A stretch of 64,000 nt of DNA from NCBI RefSeq assembly GCF_003986935.1, contig NZ_RJZE01000014.1:62001-126000 (forward strand), read 5' to 3'. Of this stretch, positions 56,416 through 64,000 are shown piece after piece. The position numbers and the translations under genes are program-made. The stretch is from Paraburkholderia kururiensis JCM 10599 = LMG 19447 (GTDB lineage: Bacteria; Pseudomonadota; Gammaproteobacteria; Burkholderiales; Burkholderiaceae). The stretch's first letter is position 1; every line of letters starts with the position of its first letter. The notes beneath the pieces are model-generated. The model had not been told where the DNA came from. It saw nothing but the letters and a program-made list of their open reading frames with translations, and did no database searches.

Positions 56416-59252
56416 TATGCCGCGCTCCTCGTTTCGCCGCCGCCGAACAGGTTTGTCACGCACCGGCCGCACAGCGTCGGGTGCGCCGCGTCCACGCCCA
56501 CGTCGGCGCGGTAGTGCCAGCAGCGCTCGCACTTCAGGTACTTCGAGGTGATCACCTCGACGCCTTCGTCCGCTTCGTTTTCCACCTTCGCGACCGTTGC
56601 CGCCGAGGTGATGAGCACGAACTTGAGGTCGTCGCCGAGGCTCGCGAGCGCGTCGTAGCGCGCGCCGCTCGCGCGAATCTCGACTTCGGCCTGCAGCGAC
56701 GAGCCGATCAGGTTCGCCACGCGCGCTTCTTCGAGCGCCTTGGTGACGTCGCCGCGCACCGCGCGCAGCAGCGTCCATTTTTCGATCAGCACGGCGGCGT
56801 CGGGCACGTCTGGGAACGCGTGGAACGTTTCGGTGAAGATGGTTTCGCTGTTCGGCTGGAACACCTTCCACGCTTCTTCGGCCGTGAACGAGAGGAACGG
56901 CGCCATCACGCGCAGCAGGCTGTGCGTGACGTGATAGAGCGCGGTCTGCGCGACGCGGCGCGCGGTTGAATCCGGCGCGCTCGTGTAGAGGCGGTCCTTC
57001 AGCACGTCGAGGTAGAAGCCGCCCATGTCTTCGGAGCAGAACGTGAGCAGCTTCGCCACCACCGGGTGGAACTCGTAGCGGTCGTAGTGCGCGAGCACGT
57101 CGCCCTGCAAACCGGCCGTGAGTGCGACGGCGTATCGGTCGATCTCGAGCCATTCCGAGACCGGCCGCGCGTGCTTGCCGAAGTCGAAGTCCGAGAGGTT
57201 CGCGAGCAGGAAGCGCAGCGTGTTGCGAATGCGCCGGTAGCTTTCCGTCACGCGCTTCAGGATTTCTTCGGAGATCGCCAGTTCGCCGGAATAGTCCGTC
57301 GACGCGATCCACAAGCGGATGATTTCGGCGCCCAGGCGGTTGGCCACTTCATGCGGGTCCACGCCGTTGCCGAGCGACTTGCTCATCTTGCGGCCTTCGC
57401 CGTCCACGGTGAAGCCGTGGGTGAGCAGCGCGTCATAGGGCGGCCGGCCGTCGAGCATCGACGCCGTGAGCAGCGACGAGTGGAACCAGCCGCGGTGCTG
57501 GTCGGAGCCTTCCAGGTAGAGGTCGGCGGGGAACTGCAGCTCGTTTGCGTGCGAGCCGCGCAGCACGTGCCAGTGCGTCGTGCCGGAGTCGAACCACACG
57601 TCGAGCGTGTCGCGGTTCTTTTCGTAGAGGTTCGCGTCGTCGCCAATCAGCTCGCGCGGATCGAGCGACTGCCACGCCTCGATGCCCGCCACCTCGACGC
57701 GCTTTGCCACTTCTTCGAGCAGCTCCAGCGTGCGCGGATGCAGCTCGCCGGTTTCCTTGTGCACGAAGAACGCCATCGGCACGCCCCATTGGCGCTGGCG
57801 CGAGAGCGTCCAGTCCGGTCGATTCGCGATCATCGCGTAGAGGCGCTGCTTGCCCCAGGAGGGATAGAACGCGGTGGCCTCGATGCCTTCCAGCGCCGTT
57901 TCGCGCAGCGTCTTGCCGCCGCCCTTCGGCGTGACGTCCATGCCGGCGAACCACTGCGAGGTGGCGCGATAGATGATGGGCGTCTTGTGGCGCCAGCAGT
58001 GCATGTAGCTGTGCGTGTACTTTTCGCTGCGCAAAAGCGTGCCTGCGGCCTGCAGCGCTTCGACCACCTTCGGATTCGCGCTCCAGATCGACAGACCACC
58101 GAAGAGCGGCAGCGACTCGATGTAGCGGCCATCGCCCATCACGGGGTTGATGATGTCGGAGTCGGCCATGCCGTGCGCCTTGCACGACACGAAGTCTTCC
58201 ACGCCGTAGGCGGGCGACGAGTGGACGATGCCGGTGCCGGTGTCGGTCGTGACGTAGTCGCCGAGATAGACGGGCGACGTACGCCGGTAGCCCGGATGCG
58301 CCGACGCGAGCGGATGATGGAAACGCAGGCCCGCGAGCTTCGCGCCCGGCGCGGTTGCCAGGGTGCGGCCTTCCAGGCCGAAGTCCTTGAGGCACGCCTC
58401 GACGCGTTCCTCGGCAAAAATCAGCAGCCCGCGCGACGTATCGACGAGCGCGTAGACGATCTCGGGATGCAGGTTTAGCGCCTGGTTGGCGGGAATGGTC
58501 CACGGCGTCGTGGTCCAGATGACGATGCCGCCTTCGGCGCGCGGCAGCGCCGTGAGCCCGAACGCGTGCGCCGTCTTTTCCGGCTCGGCGAAGGGGAAGA
58601 CGACGTCGATGGTCGGGTCGGTCTTGTCCTTGTACTCGACTTCCGCTTCCGCAAGTGCCGAGCCGCAGTCGAAGCACCAGTTCACGGGCTTCAAGCCCCG
58701 GAACACGTAGCCCTTTTCCATGATCTTCGCGAGGGCGCGGATCTCGTTCGCCTCGTTCACGAAGTTCATGGTCTTGTAGGGGTTGTCCCAGTCGCCCAGC
58801 ACGCCGAGACGCCGGAAGCCCTTCTTCTGCGTTTCGATCTGGCCGGCCGCGTATTCGCGCGCCTTCTGCATTACTTCGGTGGCGGGCAGCGACTTGCCGA
58901 ACTGCTTTTCGATCTGGATTTCGATGGGCATGCCGTGGCAGTCCCAGCCCGGCACGTAGACCGCGTCATAGCCCGCCAGGTTGCGCGCCTTGACGATCAT
59001 GTCCTTGAGGATCTTGTTCACCGCGTGGCCGAGGTGAATGTCGCCGTTCGCGTAGGGCGGGCCGTCGTGCAGGATGAATTTCTTGCGGCCTTTGCTGGCG
59101 GCGCGGATCTTTTCGTAGATCTTCCGCTCCTGCCATTCCTTGACCCACTGCGGCTCGCGCCTGGGCAGGTCGCCACGCATGGGAAACGGCGTGTCGAGCA
59201 GGTTGACCGGGTATTTCGCCTCGGCTTTGGAACTGGATTTCTTGTCGCTCAT
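56415..59252 (-). CDS. ileS: Isoleucyl-tRNA synthetase
   Basis: Charges tRNA(Ile). A class Ia synthetase of 945 aa. The HIGH-type motif is [16 protein letters not shown] (about residues 66-81) and KMSKS is in [11 protein letters not shown]. The editing domain lies between about 200 and 420. The C-terminal zinc finger is intact, with [12 protein letters not shown] and CGRCVTNL. It is of the bacterial (IleS1) type. The gene order ribF-ileS-lspA is conserved in many proteobacteria. Confidence 0.97.
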   Translation of the reverse strand: MSDKKSSSKAEAKYPVNLLDTPFPMRGDLPRREPQWVKEWQERKIYEKIRAASKGRKKFILHDGPPYANGDIHLGHAVNKILKDMIVKARNLAGYDAVYVPGWDCHGMPIEIQIEKQFGKSLPATEVMQKAREYAAGQIETQKKGFRRLGVLGDWDNPYKTMNFVNEANEIRALAKIMEKGYVFRGLKPVNWCFDCGSALAEAEVEYKDKTDPTIDVVFPFAEPEKTAHAFGLTALPRAEGGIVIWTTTPWTIPANQALNLHPEIVYALVDTSRGLLIFAEERVEACLKDFGLEGRTLATAPGAKLAGLRFHHPLASAHPGYRRTSPVYLGDYVTTDTGTGIVHSSPAYGVEDFVSCKAHGMADSDIINPVMGDGRYIESLPLFGGLSIWSANPKVVEALQAAGTLLRSEKYTHSYMHCWRHKTPIIYRATSQWFAGMDVTPKGGGKTLRETALEGIEATAFYPSWGKQRLYAMIANRPDWTLSRQRQWGVPMAFFVHKETGELHPRTLELLEEVAKRVEVAGIEAWQSLDPRELIGDDANLYEKNRDTLDVWFDSGTTHWHVLRGSHANELQFPADLYLEGSDQHRGWFHSSLLTASMLDGRPPYDALLTHGFTVDGEGRKMSKSLGNGVDPHEVANRLGAEIIRLWIASTDYSGELAISEEILKRVTESYRRIRNTLRFLLANLSDFDFGKHARPVSEWLEIDRYAVALTAGLQGDVLAHYDRYEFHPVVAKLLTFCSEDMGGFYLDVLKDRLYTSAPDSTARRVAQTALYHVTHSLLRVMAPFLSFTAEEAWKVFQPNSETIFTETFHAFPDVPDAAVLIEKWTLLRAVRGDVTKALEEARVANLIGSSLQAEVEIRASGARYDALASLGDDLKFVLITSAATVAKVENEADEGVEVITSKYLKCERCWHYRADVGVDAAHPTLCGRCVTNLFGGGETRSAA

Positions 59253-59442
59253 GGTCAGATCACGGTGAATTCGGGTGACGCGGTGACGCGTGGTGTTCGG
59301 TGCTTAAGGAGGCGCGGGCGGCCGGACAGAGGTCCGTCATACGCCAGCGGCTGGCTCGCTGCGGGCATGGGGCCCAACGCGGTGGGCGGCACAGGTCGGC
59401 GTGAGCCGGGTTACGTGTGCGAGCCCGGCGTAGGCGCCGCGA

Positions 59443-60438
59443 TCATCTAATTCGGTCGGTGGCCGACGTGGCGAAGCCGGTGGCGCGGCTACCGGGGGCG
59501 TCGGCGCCCGCCGCGGCGAACCACTCGCGCGCATGGACGACGTCGCGTGCAATGGCTGCGGTCAGCGTTTCGAGGTCGACGTACTTTTCCTCGTCGCGCA
59601 GCTTCTTCAGGAATTCGACGCGCACGAGCTTGCCATACGCGTCGCCATGCCAGTCGAGCAGATGCACTTCGAGCAGCACGCGCCCCGAGTCGTCCACGGT
59701 GGGCCGCAGGCCGAGGCTCGCCACGCCCGGCAGCGGCTCGTCTTCGACGCCGTGCACGCGCACGACGAAGATGCCGGCCAGCGCGGGCCGCTTGTGGGCG
59801 ATGGGCAGGTTCAGCGTCGGGAAACCGAGGTCGCGCCCCAGCTTGAGGCCATGCACCACGTGCCCGCTGATGACGTACGGCCGGCCGAGCGCCGCGCGGG
59901 CCGCATCGAGGTCGCCCGCCACGAGCGCGGCGCGCACGCCGGAGCTCGAAATGCGGGCACCCGACGGATCCGCGATGGTGGGCATCTGCTCCACTTCGAA
60001 GCCGTAGCGGTTACCGGCCGCCTTGAGCGACACGAAGTCGCCCGCGCGCTTTGCGCCGTAGCGGAAGTCGTCGCCGATCATCACCCAGCGCGCGTGCAGG
60101 CCGCTCACGATGATGCGTTCCACGAAGGCGTCCGGCGACTGGCTCGCGAAGGTGTGGTTGAAGTGCTCGACGACAACGCGGTCCACGCCGTTCGTGCGCA
60201 GCGCCTCCAGCTTGTCGCGCAGCATGGCGATGCGCGGCGGAGCGCTGGCGGGATTGAAGAATTCGCGGGGATGCGGCTCGAAGGTCATGACGCAGACCGG
60301 CAGGCCGCGCGCGTCGGCTGCGGCGCGCGCACGCGCGAGCAGTTCCTGATGTCCGCGGTGGACACCGTCGAAATTGCCGATGGTGAGTGCGCAGGGCGCG
60401 CGGCTCTCGGCATTGGGAAGACCGCGGAAGACTCTCAC
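59443..60438 (-). CDS. ribF: Bifunctional riboflavin kinase/FAD synthetase
   Basis: Makes FMN and FAD from riboflavin. The N-terminal FAD synthetase domain shows TIGNFDGVHRGHQELL and MIGDDFRYGAKRAGD; the C-terminal kinase domain shows GHVVHGLKLGRDLGFPTLNL (in parts) and the catalytic glutamate region LLEVHLLDWHGD. The length is 331 aa. The start is GTG at 60438. It is divergent from purN and is the first gene of the ileS cluster, with a 190-bp gap to ileS. Confidence 0.96.
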   Translation of the reverse strand: MRVFRGLPNAESRAPCALTIGNFDGVHRGHQELLARARAAADARGLPVCVMTFEPHPREFFNPASAPPRIAMLRDKLEALRTNGVDRVVVEHFNHTFASQSPDAFVERIIVSGLHARWVMIGDDFRYGAKRAGDFVSLKAAGNRYGFEVEQMPTIADPSGARISSSGVRAALVAGDLDAARAALGRPYVISGHVVHGLKLGRDLGFPTLNLPIAHKRPALAGIFVVRVHGVEDEPLPGVASLGLRPTVDDSGRVLLEVHLLDWHGDAYGKLVRVEFLKKLRDEEKYVDLETLTAAIARDVVHAREWFAAAGADAPGSRATGFATSATDRIR

Positions 60439-60576
60439 GATAGCGGGCAGGCAGTTAGCGTGCGAACGGACGGGGGATGAGCACGACGGCCTCAGGGCCG
60501 CACGACGAAACAGGAGATTATAAACGCTCAGGCGCGCCCCCGCCGCCGTGGCACGGTTTTTGGCTGGCCCGGATGA

Positions 60577-60582
60577 TAAAAT
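60577..60582 (+). promoter_or_regulatory. Candidate -10 box of purN, leaderless arrangement
   Basis: TAAAAT ends six bases before the purN ATG. No Shine-Dalgarno sequence separates them; the -35 region is weak. Confidence 0.4.
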
Positions 60583-60588
60583 CCCCGG

Positions 60589-61272
60589 ATGAAAAATCTC
60601 GTGATCCTGATTTCAGGGCGGGGCAGCAACATGGAGGCCATCGTGCGGGCCTCCTCGCGTGAAGCGTGGCCGGCGCGTGTCGTCGCCGTGATTGCCAACC
60701 GCCCGGAGGCCGCCGGCCTCACATTCGCGGCGGCGCACGGCATCGCCACCGCGGTGGTGGACCACCGCCAGTTCCCGGACCGCGAATCGTTCGACGCCGC
60801 GCTTGCGCGCGAAATCGACGGCTTCGCGCCCGACCTCGTCGTGCTGGCCGGCTTCATGCGCGTGCTCACGGCGGGCTTCGTCGATCGCTACGCGGGCCGC
60901 ATGCTCAACGTCCATCCTTCGCTGTTGCCCAGCTTTCCGGGGCTCAAGACCCACCAGCAGGCGCTCGACGCCGGCGTGCGCGTGCACGGCGCGTCGGTGC
61001 ATTTCGTCACCTCGCAACTCGATCACGGGCCGATCGTTGCCCAAGCCGTGGTGCCGGTGCGCACCGGCGACGACCCCGCCGCCCTTGCTGCACGCGTGCT
61101 TGCCGCCGAGCACGTCGTTTATCCGCGCGCCGTGCGCTGGTTCGTCGAAGGGCGCCTCGCGCTCGACGGCCTGCGCGTCACCGTCACGCCGCCCGAGCCG
61201 CAATGGTTCTTTGCCGACGAAGCAGCCGCTGCTTCGGCCGATACACAATCCACCACCGGGGAGGGCACATGA
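60589..61272 (+). CDS. purN: Phosphoribosylglycinamide formyltransferase 1
   Basis: Transfers a formyl group from 10-formyl-THF to GAR in purine synthesis. GRGSNMEAIV at residues 9-18 binds the phosphate; the active-site residues lie in NVHPSLLPSFPGL (about 105-117) and the HxxD-type region GASVHFVTSQLDHGPI. The length is 227 aa, with a short Ala/Thr-rich tail. The stop overlaps the next start as ATGA. Confidence 0.96.
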   Translation: MKNLVILISGRGSNMEAIVRASSREAWPARVVAVIANRPEAAGLTFAAAHGIATAVVDHRQFPDRESFDAALAREIDGFAPDLVVLAGFMRVLTAGFVDRYAGRMLNVHPSLLPSFPGLKTHQQALDAGVRVHGASVHFVTSQLDHGPIVAQAVVPVRTGDDPAALAARVLAAEHVVYPRAVRWFVEGRLALDGLRVTVTPPEPQWFFADEAAAASADTQSTTGEGT

Positions 61273-62582
61273 GGCTCCATGGTTTCCTGATCGGACAGAT
61301 CGAAACGCTGCTGGCCGAAGTGCTCAAATTCGCCGGTCCCGCCGATGCGGTCACGAGCCGCTTCTTCCGTGCGCATCCGAAGCTCGGGCATGCCGAGCGC
61401 GGCATCATCGCCGAAGCGGTGTTCGCGGTTCTGCGACGTCGCATGGAGTTCGCGAACCTGGCTGAAAGCGGCACGGGCAACCCGGCGCGGCGGCTCGCGC
61501 TGCTGGGCCTGATGCAGACCGTGGGGCGCTCGGCGGTGCGTCCGTTCGTCTCGGACGACGAGGCGCAATGGCTCGAGCGTGTGGCGAAGGTCGATCCGGC
61601 CAGTTTGCCGCTGCGTGTGCAGATGAACCTGCCCGAGTGGATCGTGAAGTCGCTGGAAAGCCGCTTCGATGCCGCCGAACTCGGTCAGCTCGCCGCGGCG
61701 CTCAACTACCCGGCGCCGCTCGACCTGCGCGCCAACGTGATGAAGGCGACGCGCGACCAGGTGATCGCCGCACTTGCCTCGGCCGGCATCGAGGCCGGCG
61801 AGACGCCGTTCGCACCGTCCGGCGTGCGCGTGACCGGCAAGCCGGCGCTCACGAAGCTCGACGCCTTCCAGAAGGGCTGGATCGAAGTGCAGGACGAAGG
61901 CAGCCAGCTGCTGTGCTCGCTCGTCGCACCGCGCCGCGGCGAGATGATCGTCGACTTTTGCGCGGGTGCCGGCGGCAAGACGCTCGCGCTCGGCGCGGCG
62001 ATGCGCTCCTCGGGCCGTCTTTACGCCTTCGACGTGTCGGAGCGCCGGCTCGCCAAGCTCAAGCCGCGGCTGGCGCGCAGTGGCTTGTCGAACGTGAATC
62101 CCGTGCTGATCGACAGCGAACACGACGCGAAGATCAAGCGCCTCGCGGGCAAGATCGACCGCGTGCTGGTGGACGCGCCGTGCAGCGGGCTCGGCACGCT
62201 GCGCCGCAATCCCGATCTGAAGTGGCGGCAGACGCCGGAGTCGGTGGCGGAACTCACGCCCAAGCAGGCGTCCATTCTCGCGAGCGCCGCGCGGCTCGTG
62301 AAGAAGGGCGGCCGGCTCGTCTACGCAACGTGCAGCCTGCTCGAAGCGGAGAACGAGGCCATCGTCACGCAGTTCCTCGCCGACCATCCCGACTTTGCGC
62401 TGGTGAGCGCGAAGGACGTACTGGCAGAGCAGCGCATCGATCTGGACACAGGCGACTACCTCTCGCTGTGGCCTCACCGGCACGGCACCGACGGGTTTTT
62501 CGCGGCGGTGCTGGAGCGCCGCGGGGCGGCGGCAGGGACGGCGGCAGGCGTGGCGACAGACGCAGCGGCCGTAAAACAGTAA
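61269..62582 (+). CDS. RsmB/NOP-family RNA m5C methyltransferase
   Basis: A 437-aa SAM-dependent RNA cytosine-5 methyltransferase. The SAM site is DFCAGAGGKTLALGA. The two catalytic cysteine motifs are DAPCSGLGTLRRNPD and VYATCSLLEAEN. An N-terminal helical domain of about 140 residues precedes the core. E. coli RsmB modifies 16S rRNA C967; this protein may do the same or act on another site. The tail GAAAGTAAGVATDAAAV is low in complexity. ATG 61269 overlaps the purN stop. Confidence 0.92.
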   Translation: MRLHGFLIGQIETLLAEVLKFAGPADAVTSRFFRAHPKLGHAERGIIAEAVFAVLRRRMEFANLAESGTGNPARRLALLGLMQTVGRSAVRPFVSDDEAQWLERVAKVDPASLPLRVQMNLPEWIVKSLESRFDAAELGQLAAALNYPAPLDLRANVMKATRDQVIAALASAGIEAGETPFAPSGVRVTGKPALTKLDAFQKGWIEVQDEGSQLLCSLVAPRRGEMIVDFCAGAGGKTLALGAAMRSSGRLYAFDVSERRLAKLKPRLARSGLSNVNPVLIDSEHDAKIKRLAGKIDRVLVDAPCSGLGTLRRNPDLKWRQTPESVAELTPKQASILASAARLVKKGGRLVYATCSLLEAENEAIVTQFLADHPDFALVSAKDVLAEQRIDLDTGDYLSLWPHRHGTDGFFAAVLERRGAAAGTAAGVATDAAAVKQ

Positions 62583-62636
62583 GCGGCGATTGCCGCTCCG
62601 CGGTAATCCCGGGGCGGCGCAGCGAGCAGACAGACC

Positions 62637-64000
62637 ATGCAGAACCGTTTGTTTTCCCACATGCTCGGCGACGTGGTGCGCGACTACGGGCAGCCGGTCA
62701 TCCTCTGGCAGGCCGGGCTGCTGCTCGCGGCGCTCGTCGTTGCCTGGTTCGTTGCGCGGGTAGTGCGGCACGCGCTCGACCTGCGGCGTCAGACGCGCTA
62801 CGAGTCGCTGCGGTTCGGCGCCGAAAGCCTCAACCGGGCGTTCTTTCCGCTCGTGGGTGCGGCGGTGGTGTGGGTTACCTCGGTGGTCGCGAGCCAGTTC
62901 ATCCATACCTCGCTGCTCGACCTCGCACTCGTGCCGCTGTTCGGCATCGGGCTCATCTACATTGCGTTTTTCGTGGCGCGGCGCGTGTTCGGTCGCGACG
63001 GCGAGACGCACGTGTGGCTCGGCATCGTCGAGAAGGTTGTGTCGCTCGTCGTGTGGGTGGGCATGGTGCTTACCGTGATCGGCGTGCAGGACGACGTGAT
63101 GACGTGGATGAGCGCCGTGCGCTTTCGCGTCGGCAACGTGCACCTGACGCTGCTCTCGCTCTGCAGCGGCTTGCTGTGGGTCGCAGTGACGATGATCGTG
63201 GCCGTCTGGGCCGGCGCGGCGCTCGAAGACCGGCTGATGCGGTCCACGACGCTCGACGCGAATCTCAAGGTGGTGCTCGCGCGCGTGGGACGTGCGCTCC
63301 TCATGCTGGCGGCGGTGCTCATGAGCCTGTCGCTCGTGGGCATCGACGTCACGGTGCTGGGCGTATTCGGCGGCGCGCTCGGCGTGGGGCTCGGCTTCGG
63401 CTTGCAGAAGATCGCGAGCAACTATGTGTCGGGCTTCATCATCCTGATCGACCGGTCGCTGCGCATTGGCGACGCGATCACGGTGGGTGGCTTGCAGGGG
63501 CGTGTCACGCAGATCCGCACGCGCTACACCGTTGTGCGCGGCCTCGACGGCACGGAAACGCTCGTGCCGAACGAAAAGCTGATTACCGACGTCGTGCAGA
63601 ACCAGTCGTCGTTCCTCACGCGCGGCCGGGCCGCGCTGCCCGTGCAGGTCGCGTACACGGCGAACATCGAGCAGGCGATGGCGCTGCTTGTGGAGGCGAC
63701 GCGCGACGTGCCGCGCGTGCTCGACGATCCGGCGCCCGCCGCCTATCTCGTGGGCTTCGGCGCGGACGGCATCAACCTGGAAGTGGGTTTCTGGATCGAC
63801 AATGCCGCCGACGGCACGGCTGCGGTGCGTTCTGCCGTGAACCTCAACATCTGGCGGCTCTTCGAGCAGAACGGCATTTCGATCCCCTACGCGCAGCGCG
63901 AGGTGCGCATCGTCGGCAGCGGGGGCAGCGACATAGTGTCGCAAGTCGCGGCCGTTACGGACCGTACGGTCGTCGATGGGTCCGCTGCTGCGGCACCCTG
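62637..64000 (+). CDS. MscS-family mechanosensitive channel, cut off by the window end
   Basis: A membrane channel expected to relieve osmotic downshock. 454 codons are readable and the frame is still open at 64000. About five hydrophobic spans precede the pore-lining helix GALGVGLGFGLQKIASNYV, typical of MscS TM3. The beta domain follows with IDRSLRIGDAITVGGLQGRV and VPNEKLITD. It is longer at the N-terminus than minimal MscS and resembles YjeP/MscK-like or medium-length relatives. The ATG at 62637 follows GAGCAGACAGACC, a weak ribosome-binding site. It lies 54 bp after the methyltransferase gene. Confidence 0.92.
   Translation, partial: MQNRLFSHMLGDVVRDYGQPVILWQAGLLLAALVVAWFVARVVRHALDLRRQTRYESLRFGAESLNRAFFPLVGAAVVWVTSVVASQFIHTSLLDLALVPLFGIGLIYIAFFVARRVFGRDGETHVWLGIVEKVVSLVVWVGMVLTVIGVQDDVMTWMSAVRFRVGNVHLTLLSLCSGLLWVAVTMIVAVWAGAALEDRLMRSTTLDANLKVVLARVGRALLMLAAVLMSLSLVGIDVTVLGVFGGALGVGLGFGLQKIASNYVSGFIILIDRSLRIGDAITVGGLQGRVTQIRTRYTVVRGLDGTETLVPNEKLITDVVQNQSSFLTRGRAALPVQVAYTANIEQAMALLVEATRDVPRVLDDPAPAAYLVGFGADGINLEVGFWIDNAADGTAAVRSAVNLNIWRLFEQNGISIPYAQREVRIVGSGGSDIVSQVAAVTDRTVVDGSAAAAP

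Noticed and set aside
61119-63944. Open frame of 941 codons on the minus strand
   Set aside because: His/Arg/Glu-rich shadow opposite purN, the methyltransferase and the MscS channel; no domain pattern.

Overview
The window is dense, GC-rich bacterial chromosome with housekeeping genes in gene orders typical of Burkholderiaceae (murJ/rpsT/argF, adk-kdsB-lpxK-xseA-sodB, ribF-ileS-lspA-coaBC-dut, clpS-clpA-icd). It is most likely chromosome 1 of Paraburkholderia, Trinickia, Caballeronia or Burkholderia. The genus is inferred from gene content and base composition. No rRNA, tRNA, CRISPR array, prophage or intact insertion sequence was seen.

Layout. 0-10.5 kb: an acyl-CoA ligase, ybaK, plsY, yajQ, murB, argF, a DUF3579 gene, rpsT, murJ and a SirB1-like gene, with clear bidirectional terminators. 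10.5-17.7 kb: a minus-strand envelope and nucleotide block (lpxK, Trm112-like, kdsB, adk, a short-chain dehydrogenase), then xseA and sodB. 17.8-31.4 kb is the accessory stretch: an orphan ClpP, an ECF sigma factor, an EAL-fold protein that has lost its catalytic residues, a DHA2 exporter, a MocR regulator facing a DUF2917 gene, a helix-turn-helix/citrate synthase fusion facing a circularly permuted CoA transferase, a GntR regulator, an aldo/keto reductase, a Rap1a/Tai-like secreted protein and a polyglycine secreted protein encoded by a minisatellite. 31.7-38.4 kb: a translationally coupled peptide-type ABC importer with a fused double ATPase, behind a His-rich cupin. 38.5-43 kb: a stand-alone fusA with a 12-bp minisatellite at its stop, a DUF192 protein, an acid-shock-like small protein and rluE. 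43.4-47.1 kb: icd and a RutA/RutF-like two-component flavin monooxygenase with its divergent regulator. 47.1-52.9 kb: a gene-poor gap, a cold-shock gene with a long leader, clpS-clpA and an amino acid permease. 52.9-64 kb: dut, a luciferase-like oxidoreductase, coaBC, lspA, ileS and ribF on the minus strand; purN, an RNA m5C methyltransferase and a truncated MscS channel on the plus strand.

How the genes work together. Several sets serve envelope building (plsY, murB, murJ, kdsB, lpxK, lspA) and translation or proteostasis (rpsT, fusA, ileS, ybaK, clpS, clpA, clpP paralog, cspA). The parts that most deserve follow-up are the HTH-citrate synthase/CoA transferase pair with a palindromic operator candidate, the MocR/DUF2917 pair with exact tandem 10-bp operator repeats, the degenerate EAL protein, the two coding or near-coding minisatellites, and a recurring arrangement in which a -10 box lies about 7-10 bases before the start codon (ybaK, murJ, clpS, purN), which suggests leaderless or nearly leaderless mRNAs.

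Limits. All calls come from reading sequence and translated proteins. No database search, fold prediction or expression data was available, so promoter, operator and terminator calls are pattern matches.
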